Assembly (NCBI RefSeq): GCF_039645965.1
Contig: NZ_CP147917.1
Span: 1,612,001 to 1,676,000 of the forward strand
Length of the DNA: 64,000 nt
Direction of reading: 5' to 3'
DNA from: Sulfurimonas sp. HSL3-2
GTDB taxonomy: Bacteria; Campylobacterota; Campylobacteria; Campylobacterales; Sulfurimonadaceae
The notes beneath the pieces were generated by a model, which saw only the letters and a program-made list of their open reading frames with translations, searched no databases and had not been told where the DNA came from. Position numbers and translations under genes: made by a program. Positions 52,397 to 62,081 of the stretch are shown piece by piece; positions within the stretch are counted from its first letter, which is position 1; each line of letters begins with the position of its first letter.

Positions 52397-54210
52397 CAGC
52401 CCACCATATTGAGATGGAAATGAAAGATCATAAACTTTTTAAACTTGTTTACGACTTTAAAGCTGTCTTTTAACAAATCGATGTCGATCTTTTGCAGATT
52501 GTTAGGATTTATATAGTTTATCTCATCCATGCTTTTTGATTCAAGCATCGCTTTAAGTCTGATGGATGATAAAGTGTCGAAACACTCTATAAGCTCCGTT
52601 GCAAACGTCTTGTCAAATATCCCTTTATTGTTAAGTGCTTTTATTCTTTCTATCGTGTTTGTCACATCGATTTTATACTCTAACGATAATGTCCTTATCC
52701 CGTGAACCAGGGCGAATATACCTCCTTTTTTTAGATCAAGTTTATTATGGTGGCTTTTTTCTAAGACAAAGCCTGAAAATAGAGACAAAGGTGTCTCAAA
52801 GTTGAGCACCGATTTGGCGATATGTGCCAATACATCATCTCTTGCACTGAAGCTTTCAAACAGATATGTTTTTAATCCCTCCAACAGGGCTTTATCTCCG
52901 GCAACACATTTCGCATCCAAAAAGATGCTGAGACTTTGTAGATTTGCCTCATCCAAACTTCCTATCCACTCATCTATAAGTGCTCTGTAACTTGCTTCGT
53001 CACGTCTATAAAACTCATTGCTTACCATCACATTTCCGCTGCATACCGGAAATCCGATATCTAGCAGAAATCTGTTTAACCGCATCATCGGTTCAGTGAA
53101 GAGTTCCACATCCATACCCTCTTTGACAATCAGTGCGTTGTCCTGATCTGTCTTGATACTCTGTTCTTCTCTTCCCTCTGAACCCATCACTACAAGTGCG
53201 CATTTCTCACGCAGATCTTCACTTACACACATGTCAAACACTTTTTTATATATCTTCATGTTTAACGTAGAGATGAGTTTCGTGATATATCTTACTTTTA
53301 CCCCTTTGGCATCAAGAGAGAGTATGATGTTCTTCAGATCTTTTTGAAGATCTTTGAGATCCTCTACGTTTTGTGCCCTGTCTATCTGAACCGCTACAAG
53401 ATGCGAATGGTTTGCAAAATAACTGAGCAGATCAAGCTGTTCAAGTACACCTTTGACTTCACCCTTGTCCATAACGACAACTCTTTTTATGCTGTTGTGT
53501 GTCATAAGTATCAGTGCATTAAACAAAAACTCGTTTATATCGATGCTGATGAGTTTTCGTGTCGCTATCTCTATAATAGGAGAATGGACATCAACTCCCT
53601 TTAAAAGGACCTTCTCTTTTAGATTGCTGTCGGTAACTATGGCATAACTTCCCTCATGCTTGACAAGTATAACAGTTGCCTGCAGCTCTTTTTGTTTTTG
53701 CAAAGCATCAAATATACTGGTATCGGCATCGACGATGCATGAATTGTGAAGATAGATCTCGCTGACCTTTGAGATCAAAAACGGAGTCAAGTCACTTTGT
53801 GTGTGATACTCTTTTAGCTGTTGATGACGTGTTACAAAGTCTTGTAAAAAATAACCCTGAACATCTTTATTTTCCAAAAGAGCTACAAAATCATCTTTTT
53901 TGATCTCATAACATATCAGGTCTTCATCAACGACAAATTTTCCTTCCGTCTTTCCATAGATAAGGGCATCAGCATCAAAGCTGTCGCCTGAACCGAAAAA
54001 ACTGTGGATTTCATCATCAATATACTCTTTTACAGAACCTTTGATAATGATATAAAATGCAATTGAAGGGATGTTTTTTGAGAATAGAAGAGTGTCTTTA
54101 GGGTAGTAAGCAATATCCATTTTGCTCATAAGGTCGTCTAGTACGGACGAACTAAGCAGTTCAAAGGGATGAATGGACTCGATAAGTTTTCTTTGATCAA
54201 GTATGCTCAA
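52396..54210 (-). CDS. cNMP-binding / CBS / DUF294 nucleotidyltransferase-like regulator
   Basis: Cytosolic protein of 604 aa. An N-terminal cyclic-nucleotide-binding-like domain (about residues 15-115) precedes a CBS pair (about 150-270), then a DUF294 nucleotidyltransferase domain (about 300-430, with VVMGSEGREEQ and KTDQDN) and a C-terminal helical substrate domain. This layout recalls GlnD (PII uridylyltransferase). A role in regulating acetate metabolism, perhaps by modifying a protein or binding a nucleotide, is inferred from its constant company with actP and acs. The target is unknown. A hairpin lies between it and actP. Confidence 0.82.
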   Translation of the reverse strand: MSILDQRKLIESIHPFELLSSSVLDDLMSKMDIAYYPKDTLLFSKNIPSIAFYIIIKGSVKEYIDDEIHSFFGSGDSFDADALIYGKTEGKFVVDEDLICYEIKKDDFVALLENKDVQGYFLQDFVTRHQQLKEYHTQSDLTPFLISKVSEIYLHNSCIVDADTSIFDALQKQKELQATVILVKHEGSYAIVTDSNLKEKVLLKGVDVHSPIIEIATRKLISIDINEFLFNALILMTHNSIKRVVVMDKGEVKGVLEQLDLLSYFANHSHLVAVQIDRAQNVEDLKDLQKDLKNIILSLDAKGVKVRYITKLISTLNMKIYKKVFDMCVSEDLREKCALVVMGSEGREEQSIKTDQDNALIVKEGMDVELFTEPMMRLNRFLLDIGFPVCSGNVMVSNEFYRRDEASYRALIDEWIGSLDEANLQSLSIFLDAKCVAGDKALLEGLKTYLFESFSARDDVLAHIAKSVLNFETPLSLFSGFVLEKSHHNKLDLKKGGIFALVHGIRTLSLEYKIDVTNTIERIKALNNKGIFDKTFATELIECFDTLSSIRLKAMLESKSMDEINYINPNNLQKIDIDLLKDSFKVVNKFKKFMIFHFHLNMVG

Positions 54211-54236
54211 AGCACGACTCTCCTAATAGTATATGA

Positions 54237-54267
54237 CCGATGCAGAAAGATCTGCACCGGTTTTTTT
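54237..54267 (+). terminator. Terminator-shaped hairpin on the plus strand, between actP and DUF294 gene
   Basis: CCGATGCAGA (54237-54246) and TCTGCACCGG (54251-54260) form a 10-bp stem (one wobble) with loop AAGA, then seven T's (54261-54267). It is a textbook terminator for plus-strand RNA, though both neighbours are on the minus strand. On the minus strand an A-run precedes the stem. Confidence 0.55.
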
Positions 54268-54268
54268 G

Positions 54269-55933
54269 TTAATGTTCAGATGCACCTTCTGCACCGATAC
54301 CAGTCTGACTTCTGATATATTGCGCTTCAAAAGCTTCACGCTCACGCTGTGCAGCTTCTGAATTGTCAGTAACAGAGAAGATATAGATCCCAATAAATGC
54401 CACTAGTACTGAGAACAGTGCCGGATATTTATATGGGAAGATCGCTTCTGCATTTCCAAGTATCTGTACCCATACGATAGGGCCGAGGATCACAAGAAGT
54501 ACTGCAGTTGCAAGACCTAAACTTCCACCGATCACCGCACCGCGAGTCGTAAGTTTTTTCCAGTACATTGAAAGGAAAAGGATCGGGAAGTTTGCAGATG
54601 CCGCGATAGCAAAAGCAAGACCGACAACGAATGCGATATTTTGTTTCTCAAACGCGATACCCATGATAATAGCCACGATACCTAAAGCAACAGTAGCTAT
54701 TTTCGATACTCTCATCTCAGTAATACCGTCAACTTGACCTTTTTTAAACACTGAAGCGTAAAGGTCGTGAGATATCGCAGATGCACCCGCTAATGTCAGA
54801 CCTGAAACAACTGCTAATATTGTAGCGAACGCAACAGCAGAGATAAATCCTAGAAAGAAATCTCCTCCGACTGCGTGACTTAAGTGGATCGCCGCCATAT
54901 TGTTTCCGCCAAGTATTGGGAAACCGCCTTCAATCGACTGTTTTGCAAGGTCTAAATAGTGTGGATTTTGGAAAACCAAAACTATCGCACCAAAACCGAT
55001 AATGAAAGTCAGGATATAGAAATACCCGATAAAACCTGTTGCAAAGAAAACAGATTTTCTAGCTTCTTTCGCATCACCGACCGTAAAGAATCTCATAAGG
55101 ATATGTGGAAGACCGGCTGTACCGAACATCAACGCTACTGCTAACGAGATAGCTGATACAGGATCACTTACAAGTCCACCCGGGCTCATGATAGCCGTAC
55201 CTTTTAACTCAGTCGCATGTGAGAACAGTGTCGAGAAACTAAAGTCGTAATGTGCCATAACAGCGATAGCCATAAATGTAGCACCCGCTAAAAGTAAAAA
55301 TGCTTTTACGATCTGTACCCAAGTAGTCGCCAGCATACCGCCGAATGTTACGTAAAGAACCATAAGTACACCGACTAGGATAACAGCTACTTCATATTGA
55401 AGACCGAAAAGAAGCTGGATAAGCTTACCAGAACCGACCATTTGAGCGATAAGGTACAAAATAACAGTAGCGATAGAACCAAACGCAGCAAGTGTACGGA
55501 TAGGTCCTTGACGAAGTCTGTATGATGCAACGTCTGCAAATGTATATTTACCTAAATTTCTAAGAGGCTCAGCGATCATAAAAAGGATGATCGGCCAACC
55601 GACTAGAAAACCGATAGAGTAGATAAGCCCGTCATAACCCTTTAAGTAAACAAGACCAGAAATCCCAAGAAACGAAGCTGCAGACATATAATCGCCCGCG
55701 ATAGCCATACCGTTTTGAAAACCTGTGATCCCTCCACCTGCTGTGTAGAAATCTTTCGCGCTTTTTGTTCTTTTTGCAGCCCAGTAAGTGATACCAAGAG
55801 TCGCACCTACGAAGATAACGAACATAACGATCGCTGAAACGTTTAACGATTGTTTAACAACCTCTCCCTCGATTGCTCCAGAAGCAAAAAGAGCGATAGC
55901 CGATAGTGCTAAAAATGTAAAAATTCTATTCAT
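54269..55933 (-). CDS. actP: Cation/acetate symporter ActP
   Basis: Sodium:solute symporter (SSS family) for acetate and related short acids. The 554-aa inner-membrane protein has about 13-14 spans, the [29 protein letters not shown] stretch (from about residue 60) typical of ActP, and a charged C-terminal tail. N-terminal hydrophobic segment is probably a signal/first helix. The start overlaps the DUF485 stop by 1 bp. Partner in the pathway is Acs. Confidence 0.93.
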   Translation of the reverse strand: MNRIFTFLALSAIALFASGAIEGEVVKQSLNVSAIVMFVIFVGATLGITYWAAKRTKSAKDFYTAGGGITGFQNGMAIAGDYMSAASFLGISGLVYLKGYDGLIYSIGFLVGWPIILFMIAEPLRNLGKYTFADVASYRLRQGPIRTLAAFGSIATVILYLIAQMVGSGKLIQLLFGLQYEVAVILVGVLMVLYVTFGGMLATTWVQIVKAFLLLAGATFMAIAVMAHYDFSFSTLFSHATELKGTAIMSPGGLVSDPVSAISLAVALMFGTAGLPHILMRFFTVGDAKEARKSVFFATGFIGYFYILTFIIGFGAIVLVFQNPHYLDLAKQSIEGGFPILGGNNMAAIHLSHAVGGDFFLGFISAVAFATILAVVSGLTLAGASAISHDLYASVFKKGQVDGITEMRVSKIATVALGIVAIIMGIAFEKQNIAFVVGLAFAIAASANFPILFLSMYWKKLTTRGAVIGGSLGLATAVLLVILGPIVWVQILGNAEAIFPYKYPALFSVLVAFIGIYIFSVTDNSEAAQREREAFEAQYIRSQTGIGAEGASEH

Positions 55934-56247
55934 TATTTATCCTTTATAGCGTTTTTGATCTTGTTTGAAAGATCATCAAACTCGCCGTTTGCTCTTTTTG
56001 TATAGATACCTGTAAGTATAAATGCAAATACGATAACTGCTATTCCTATAGGAATCCCGACAGTAGTAACAGAATCAGACGACAGTGGAGCACCTAAAAG
56101 TGACGGATCAAATGCAATCGTTAATATAAAAGCAAAATAAACCACGAGCATTGCAATAGTCAGCTTTATTGAAAAAGCACTTCTTTTTGCAACCAACTCT
56201 TTATAATTTGGATCATTTTTGATCTGTTCAACAAGTTCTTTTTTCAT
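55933..56247 (-). CDS. DUF485 (YjcH-like) membrane protein
   Basis: Protein of 104 aa with two membrane spans (about residues 26-48 and 62-85) and an N-terminal [15 protein letters not shown] motif common in DUF485. E. coli YjcH lies beside actP and acs, and this gene has the same place directly upstream of actP. It may help fold or regulate the symporter. The start lies 17 bp after the porin stop. Confidence 0.85.
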   Translation of the reverse strand: MKKELVEQIKNDPNYKELVAKRSAFSIKLTIAMLVVYFAFILTIAFDPSLLGAPLSSDSVTTVGIPIGIAVIVFAFILTGIYTKRANGEFDDLSNKIKNAIKDK

Positions 56248-56263
56248 TGTTTACTTCCTTTTA

Positions 56264-57589
56264 TTAGAAATTATAGTTAGCTATAAGTCTGTATTCATCC
56301 CAGCCAGTATCGCCTGATGCACTTTCTGCATATTTTCTCGGGAAGTTCCCGCGAAGACGAAGTTGAAGGTTTTTCACTACTTCCGGATTATATATGATAT
56401 CAAAACCCGGTTCAGTTGTAGTACGTTCTATGCCGTAACCGCTGTTTTTGTCCATATCAAAAGATGTATAGTATACTGTCGCAGACACGTTTGCACCCAT
56501 ATCTTTAAAATTATATGATGCTGCAACTTTGCTTGCTTTCGTACCTGCTAAGAACTGATGACGTGTCACCATTCCTTGCGTATATGCCGGCATACCGCCC
56601 CATGGAGTGATAATGGCATTTGCAAGACCAGTTGCTGCTTCTGCCGCACTATTCGCACTCGTCTCAGAATACGCTACATAAGCCGTAAAATTCTCGACTT
56701 TTGCACCGAATTTCGCACCCCAGTACATACCGTCCAAGTTTCCTGCAAACTTATCTCCGACCTCATTCTCTTTTATGAACTGACCAGAAAGAAACGGATG
56801 CACTTTATCTGTTAGAAGACAGTTCCAAGATAGATCTACCTGTCCATAAACAGCATTTAATATATCATAAGCATAATAATCCCAAACTTGGACTTTTACG
56901 TTTTTATTTGGTGCATAAGTAGCTGACCCTACAGTAACACCGTCAGTTGTTCTGCCGATAGCATAGTCACCCATATTTACGAAATCACCCACCTGCTCTT
57001 TTGCATCTGTATATGAATAACCAGATGTTGCAGATAAGATACCGCTAGTATAAACACGACCGAAAGTCCCTTGCGCAAACTTTGTTACGTGAGCTACAAG
57101 TAAAGTAGTATCCGGAATATCAGTGTTAGTCACTACATATGCTTCAAAAAGGTTTGGAAGCATTCTTGCGTCATCTGAACCAGCTAACGGAGTATCAAGT
57201 TTTTGACGTCCGCCTTTAAATGTCGTATTGCTGTATTTGTACTGTAAGTATGCCTCACCTAGGATCGAGTATCCGTCGCTGTTTTTTCCAAATAGTGACG
57301 GGTCGATATCAGGTGAAGACGCTATACGGTTTGTAGTATAAAACGCTGCACCCAGACTTAGTCCTTCATAGTCAGCCGTTTCAAACTTCAGATGTCCGCC
57401 AAGTGCCGTAGCATTACGGTGTAAGGTATTCCCTGCACTTCCTTGATATTTTCTGTCAATAGAAAACATACGAACCTGCCCACTTGTTTTCCCTTTACTA
57501 AACATGCTGCTAAGATCATCGGCTGCATATGTGTTTATACTTCCTAGCAGACCAACAGCTGCTAGACTTATTGCTAATCTTTTTGTCAT
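56264..57589 (-). CDS. OprD-family outer-membrane porin
   Basis: Beta-barrel porin of 441 aa with a signal peptide (about residues 1-22, AYA cleavage). It starts with a DDLSSMFSKGKTSGQVRMF motif and ends in an aromatic residue (YNF), as outer-membrane barrels do. The repeating FxAxY-type strands throughout and the OprD-like pattern near residue 110 (FKGGRQKLDTPL) support the call. Position at the head of the acetate operon suggests acetate or short-acid entry. A TATAAT (plus 57678-57683) lies about 90 bp upstream on the minus strand. Confidence 0.82.
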   Translation of the reverse strand: MTKRLAISLAAVGLLGSINTYAADDLSSMFSKGKTSGQVRMFSIDRKYQGSAGNTLHRNATALGGHLKFETADYEGLSLGAAFYTTNRIASSPDIDPSLFGKNSDGYSILGEAYLQYKYSNTTFKGGRQKLDTPLAGSDDARMLPNLFEAYVVTNTDIPDTTLLVAHVTKFAQGTFGRVYTSGILSATSGYSYTDAKEQVGDFVNMGDYAIGRTTDGVTVGSATYAPNKNVKVQVWDYYAYDILNAVYGQVDLSWNCLLTDKVHPFLSGQFIKENEVGDKFAGNLDGMYWGAKFGAKVENFTAYVAYSETSANSAAEAATGLANAIITPWGGMPAYTQGMVTRHQFLAGTKASKVAASYNFKDMGANVSATVYYTSFDMDKNSGYGIERTTTEPGFDIIYNPEVVKNLQLRLRGNFPRKYAESASGDTGWDEYRLIANYNF

Positions 57590-57677
57590 TTCATTGTCTC
57601 CTTATCTTTACTCAACAGTACAATGGTAAATGACAAAAATAGCATGAACATAGCAAAACAGATGATCATAATATAAT

Positions 57678-57683
57678 ATTATA
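57678..57683 (-). promoter_or_regulatory. Probable -10 of the acetate operon
   Basis: On the minus strand, ACTATAATATT contains TATAAT about 90 bp before the porin ATG. No -35 is evident; the leader is AT-rich. A RBS AAGGAG lies before the ATG. Confidence 0.4.
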
Positions 57684-57767
57684 GTTTCTTCTTTTTTTGT
57701 TACATTTAGTTACCTTTTATATTAGATGCTACATTTTTTTTACTTTAAATGAAATGACAGATATATA

Positions 57768-58640
57768 TCAGTGTGTAGATTTGATACTAACCGAGCAAGT
57801 CATACCAGCGATTAATGTATAACCTGTCGGTATTTCATCTATATGAATACGAACAGGAATCCGCTGAGCCAGACGTACCCATGTAAATGTAGGATTCACA
57901 TTTGCTAAAAGGCTCTCACCCGTTATATTGTCTCTATCTGATATTCCTCTTGCCACGCTTTCCACGTGGCCTTTTAATACATAGTCGCTTCCAAGCATCT
58001 TCATCTCTACCTCATCATCTACATGTATTAAAGATAGTTTATGCTCTTCGAAATACCCGTACACCCAAAATGAATCCTTTTTTATTAGTGCCATTCGGCT
58101 CTCACCTCTCTTTGCATAATCCCCTTTTTTTAGAAGTAGATTTGAGATCCATCCGTCCGATATCGCTTTTACTGTAGAACGTTCAAGATTAAGCTGTGCA
58201 GTTTGCAACAAAGACAACGACTGTTCATATTCGGCTTTTGCCATTACCAGTTCTAACTGTGAATCGTCTTTGCTCTCAACTGGAATAGCATCGCTATTAG
58301 TAGTCGCACGTCTTTGATAACGTTTCTTTTTCATTATATATTGAGCTTTTTTAATGTCGACAAGAGCTCTTGCTTCATCAAGTGCCTGCATAAACCTTTC
58401 TTTGTCAATCTGCAAAAGAGGAGTTCCCTGTTTTACATACTGATTATCTATGACGAACAGATCACTGACGATACCGCTAACATCTGCTGTGACCATTACA
58501 ACATCGGCTCTTACTCTTCCGTCTCTAGTCCATGCACCATTCATATAATCGTTCCAAAACTTCACACCGATCACAATAGCCGCACTTACGACAGCAAAAG
58601 TTATGGTGTAACGTAAAAGAGCAGATACTCTACTATTCAT
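57768..58640 (-). CDS. HlyD/AaeA-type membrane-fusion protein
   Basis: Periplasmic adaptor of an efflux pump. The 290-aa protein has one membrane span (about residues 9-27), a biotinyl-lipoyl half (VSGIVSDLFVIDNQYVKQGTPL, about 52-73), a helical hairpin (about 80-145), the second lipoyl half, and a C-terminal beta domain. It is the third gene of the AaeB-AaeX-AaeA-type operon, 15 bp after the DUF1656 gene. AaeAB of E. coli exports hydroxylated aromatic acids; the substrate here is unproven. Confidence 0.85.
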   Translation of the reverse strand: MNSRVSALLRYTITFAVVSAAIVIGVKFWNDYMNGAWTRDGRVRADVVMVTADVSGIVSDLFVIDNQYVKQGTPLLQIDKERFMQALDEARALVDIKKAQYIMKKKRYQRRATTNSDAIPVESKDDSQLELVMAKAEYEQSLSLLQTAQLNLERSTVKAISDGWISNLLLKKGDYAKRGESRMALIKKDSFWVYGYFEEHKLSLIHVDDEVEMKMLGSDYVLKGHVESVARGISDRDNITGESLLANVNPTFTWVRLAQRIPVRIHIDEIPTGYTLIAGMTCSVSIKSTH

Positions 58641-58655
58641 TATTTTTATTCCTTA

Positions 58656-58853
58656 TCAATATATAAATAAACATACGGTTGAGAACATGATGATAAACAC
58701 CGCTGTCCTAAAGAGTCCAGGATGCCATACGTATGTGTATATTCCGCTTTCAGCCATCAATTTATCCAGTAAAATATGTAAAACAGCCATACCGCTAAAC
58801 ACGAGTAGTAGTGTGGGCATCTGTACACCCATCAGTGTTACATCTAGTGGCAT
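58656..58853 (-). CDS. DUF1656 small membrane protein (AaeX-like)
   Basis: Protein of 65 aa with two hydrophobic spans (about residues 10-27 and 46-64), of the DUF1656 group regularly found between AaeB-type FUSC transporters and AaeA adaptors. It overlaps the FUSC gene by 10 bp. Function is unknown; probably a pump accessory. Confidence 0.8.
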   Translation of the reverse strand: MPLDVTLMGVQMPTLLLVFSGMAVLHILLDKLMAESGIYTYVWHPGLFRTAVFIIMFSTVCLFIY

Positions 58854-61006
58854 GTATCCTCCTTGACAATAGGAAGTTTGATCTTATAGATAAATATTGT
58901 TCTAATAAGAACCAATTCATCGGCAATGGCAAGATAGCGTTTTTGATACCGCTGCTCTGACGATATACGTTTTTGATCCAAAACACTTAAAGCCTCTTGG
59001 ATACTTGTCATAAGCTTTTTTTCATTCGACTCGAGAGGATTTTTAAAATACACTGCGATAGATTTTAGTGCTCCTGCTATCTTAAAAGACCTATATCCAT
59101 ACTCGATCTTTTTCATGTTTTTGCGTATGACTATTATCGCTCTTGCTATCTCCAGAGTCGAAAGCAGCCACTCATACACCACACGGCTTGAACGGATATT
59201 GAGACGTCCCTGTGTAGAAAACTGCTGTACAAGGTCTCTTCCCGTATTCTCCAAAGCACTTCTTTGCATCTCTACTCTCTCTTCACACGCTTCTATAATC
59301 TGTTTTCTTAATACTCTGGCAACCCTTTTTTGCATAAGCGAACATGACCAAAAGTTGACAAGCAGGTATGCTCCGCCTGCAAATAAAATACCGATCATAT
59401 ATGCCAGAGTACTTTCTAAAAATACTCCGGTATCAACTCTGTAATAGGGGTCTAGTGTACACTGATACATAAACAAAAAAACAAACCCTAAGGATATACC
59501 GCTCCATTTTGGTTGTGTCGTAAGCCATGCGACCAATGCAAATACCGGTACGAGGACTAAAGCGAGCGTAACGATGTCATTTGCATATTTTGGAATGATA
59601 TAAAAATCATACACGCCTGCTACCACAACAGCAGCCACTCCACCTTTAAAGAAGTTGTACACGGCGATCAGTGGTGTCGGCAGAGTTCCAAGCAGTAATC
59701 CAATAACTACACTCAATGTAACACTTAGTGTTGCATAATGCCAACCTGTAAATATCCAAAATATCATCGTAACAAGTAACACTCCACTACCGCGTAGAGC
59801 GGCAACTGCCACAAGCATATTGTCCGTATGAGTCTCAAAACGTATAATTCGACTCAGCTCTTTTTTGTGTTTTTTAGAGTCTTTATGCTTCATAAATGAA
59901 AGATATATTAGTGCATATAGATACAACTCTCTTAATAAACGTGTCATAAGACTACTTATTGATACAAATCTATTGTATGCATCAGCATCAATAATATCTT
60001 TTTGCCTGCATCGTGCCTGTTCTAAAAAACTTTTTAGTTCGCTTTTTGTTCTTAAAAGCTCGCTAATAAGACTATTTAATTCCTCTAAAAAAAGTGTCGT
60101 ATGATATTTTTTAAGTGTACGCGCAATAATGGCATGACTTTTTTGCAGGATCTCTAAAAGTTCTCTGTCTTTCTCAGCGTCCATCGTCGTGATTATATTT
60201 TTCAATGAATGAAAAGTCGTAGACAAGTTCATATATTCCTGATTGAGCCTGTTTGCATTCTGCCTTGTTTTTTGGTCATATCCGCTCTCAAAACTACTAT
60301 TGGTCCTTACAGCATTAAGACCTATGACGCCGCTAGAGAATTTTGCTACATTAGTATCTGAGGTGTTCTTATTAAAAAAAAGAGCTTCCTCATCCAATAT
60401 AGTGTCGATGATATTTAAGAATCTTTCTCTTTCCGTCGTCAAAAGAGAGTTACTTAGTTTTCTCGGGAAAATAGTATCACTGACAAAAGTAGCTGACAAT
60501 ATACCTATGAGTACTTCCCAAAACCTAGCAACGGCAACATCAAATACCTCTTCGGGTCTGTCAATAACAGGCAGTGCCACTATACAAAGAGTATACCCCG
60601 CAAGCACAAAACCATATGCCTGAAAATTCCTAAATTTGAATCCTGCTGCAGTAGCTATGCCTATCCACAAAGCAAATAACGCAATAAAGAGTTCTCTTTG
60701 CTGTGCAAAAAATCCCACCAAAACAACAGAAACTATAACCCCTGCAATGGTTCCAAGTACACGGTAATAACTTTTAGAAAATACTAGTCCGCTTTGAGGT
60801 TGCATAACCAAAAAAGTCGTGAAGACAGCAGTCCTAGGATCAGACATATCAAGTACTAAGGAAATAACAAGTGCAAGAACAGCTGCTATGGAAGCTTTAA
60901 CCATATAAATAAGTACAGGAGCATCCAAAGTTGCCCAAGTTAAAAAAGCTCTTTGAAGCGGATCAAATAATCTATTATCTGTAAAAACGTTGTCTGGAAG
61001 AGACAT
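58844..61006 (-). CDS. FUSC-family efflux transporter (AaeB-like)
   Basis: Inner-membrane pump component of 720 aa. Two blocks of about six membrane helices (about residues 30-175 and 405-550) are each followed by a long cytoplasmic helical region, which is the FUSC/aromatic acid exporter layout. The N-terminal part includes the SDPRTAVFTTFLVMQPQSGL motif. First gene of the three-gene efflux operon. The divergent AraC/GyrI-like gene is the likely regulator. Substrate (aromatic acids in E. coli) is inferred. Confidence 0.85.
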   Translation of the reverse strand: MSLPDNVFTDNRLFDPLQRAFLTWATLDAPVLIYMVKASIAAVLALVISLVLDMSDPRTAVFTTFLVMQPQSGLVFSKSYYRVLGTIAGVIVSVVLVGFFAQQRELFIALFALWIGIATAAGFKFRNFQAYGFVLAGYTLCIVALPVIDRPEEVFDVAVARFWEVLIGILSATFVSDTIFPRKLSNSLLTTERERFLNIIDTILDEEALFFNKNTSDTNVAKFSSGVIGLNAVRTNSSFESGYDQKTRQNANRLNQEYMNLSTTFHSLKNIITTMDAEKDRELLEILQKSHAIIARTLKKYHTTLFLEELNSLISELLRTKSELKSFLEQARCRQKDIIDADAYNRFVSISSLMTRLLRELYLYALIYLSFMKHKDSKKHKKELSRIIRFETHTDNMLVAVAALRGSGVLLVTMIFWIFTGWHYATLSVTLSVVIGLLLGTLPTPLIAVYNFFKGGVAAVVVAGVYDFYIIPKYANDIVTLALVLVPVFALVAWLTTQPKWSGISLGFVFLFMYQCTLDPYYRVDTGVFLESTLAYMIGILFAGGAYLLVNFWSCSLMQKRVARVLRKQIIEACEERVEMQRSALENTGRDLVQQFSTQGRLNIRSSRVVYEWLLSTLEIARAIIVIRKNMKKIEYGYRSFKIAGALKSIAVYFKNPLESNEKKLMTSIQEALSVLDQKRISSEQRYQKRYLAIADELVLIRTIFIYKIKLPIVKEDTCH

Positions 61007-61210
61007 CTTTGTGCCTATTGAAAATATTCTGTAAAAACGTAGTTAAACCTCTTGTATGTCAAACATACAAGAGGTAGTGTGTTGAGTGTCCAATAATATG
61101 AAATGAACAGTGAGATTATAGGTCTTTGTAAAATTATTTTCTATACATAAATTGACAATTAATTTATCATTTTTTGCTCTATTTTTTACCATTTATTGCT
61201 ATAATATCGT
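61007..61210. promoter_or_regulatory. Divergent control region, efflux operon / AraC gene
   Basis: This 204-bp region between divergent genes holds a perfect 11-bp inverted repeat, CCTCTTGTATG/CATACAAGAGG, with a 5-nt spacer (61048-61074), lying about 42 bp from the aaeB-like start. It also holds a TGCTATAAT extended -10 (61197-61205) for the AraC gene. The repeat is a candidate operator. Confidence 0.5.
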
Positions 61211-62080
61211 ATGAGAAAAGAAGTTTCCGTACAAAGAACCAAGATCACAAACGATCTGATGCATTACATCTATAACTATATTGACTCGGATATAAACTTA
61301 GATACCATAAGTTCCGATTTTCAAATCTCTAAATTCCATCTACACAGAATATTTAAACAAGAGTTTGGATTCAATATATACGAAACTATCAAATCTATCC
61401 GTCTGCAAAAAGCCTCTAATCTGCTTTTAACCAATAAGAACTCTAGCGTTTCAGATATATCTGCAAGCTGCGGGTATAGTTCTCAGACATCATTCACAAG
61501 AGCGTTCAAAGGACGTTTTGGTATGTCACCAAAAGAGTGGAGAAAGGGAGGTTTTATGGATTATTCCAACAAATTGTTGGAAAATGCGGACTGTATGACA
61601 GATAAAGATTATTCAGACCTCTCAGTTGATATAAAAAAACTCCCAGCATTTGAGATCTATTATATCCGCCACCGTGGATATAACAAAGGCATACGAGAGT
61701 GCTGGCAAAAACTAAAAGCATTTATACTTACAAACGATATCAAAGAGTATACGAATATAGCACTTTATCATGATAATCCCGCGATCACTCCACTGCAAGA
61801 CTGTAACTATGTTGCAGGCATACGTATAGACGACAAGATTAAACCCAAAAAAATAGACTTTCCTTCTTTTTCCATAGAAGGAGGAATCTATGCACAGTTT
61901 AAAGCCCAAGGGTATAAAAATGACATCTTTCGGCTTATTCAATGGATCTACCTTGAGTGGCTGCCCCAAAGTGGTTACAAGCTTACGGCAAAGCCTACCT
62001 ATGTCATCTATGAAAAAAATGACTACCTGAGTGAAGACGGATTGTTCGTCCTCACTTATTGTCTGCCTATACAGTTATAA
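61211..62080 (+). CDS. AraC-family regulator with GyrI-like effector domain
   Basis: DNA-binding protein of 289 aa. Two AraC helix-turn-helix units lie at about residues 10-110 (ISKFHLHRIFKQEFG and CGYSSQTSFTRAFKGRFGMSPKEWRK). A GyrI-like small-molecule domain follows (about 130-289), as in Rob. Such proteins often activate efflux on binding hydrophobic ligands. Divergent position points to the AaeB-type operon. The -10 is only 5 bp from the ATG, so the mRNA may be leaderless or the true start may be M17 (61259). The stop is 1 bp from that of the chemoreceptor gene. Confidence 0.82.
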   Translation: MRKEVSVQRTKITNDLMHYIYNYIDSDINLDTISSDFQISKFHLHRIFKQEFGFNIYETIKSIRLQKASNLLLTNKNSSVSDISASCGYSSQTSFTRAFKGRFGMSPKEWRKGGFMDYSNKLLENADCMTDKDYSDLSVDIKKLPAFEIYYIRHRGYNKGIRECWQKLKAFILTNDIKEYTNIALYHDNPAITPLQDCNYVAGIRIDDKIKPKKIDFPSFSIEGGIYAQFKAQGYKNDIFRLIQWIYLEWLPQSGYKLTAKPTYVIYEKNDYLSEDGLFVLTYCLPIQL

Positions 62081-62081
62081 T

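Noticed and set aside
60979-61040. Twelve-base direct repeat CTGTAAAAACGT (60979 and 61029)
   Set aside because: Only two copies 50 bp apart, and the first lies in coding sequence; it could be chance or a small duplication. No functional support.
61152-61157. TTGACA as a -35 for the AraC gene
   Set aside because: It is 42 bp from the TATAAT, and no usable -10 lies 16-18 bp after it.
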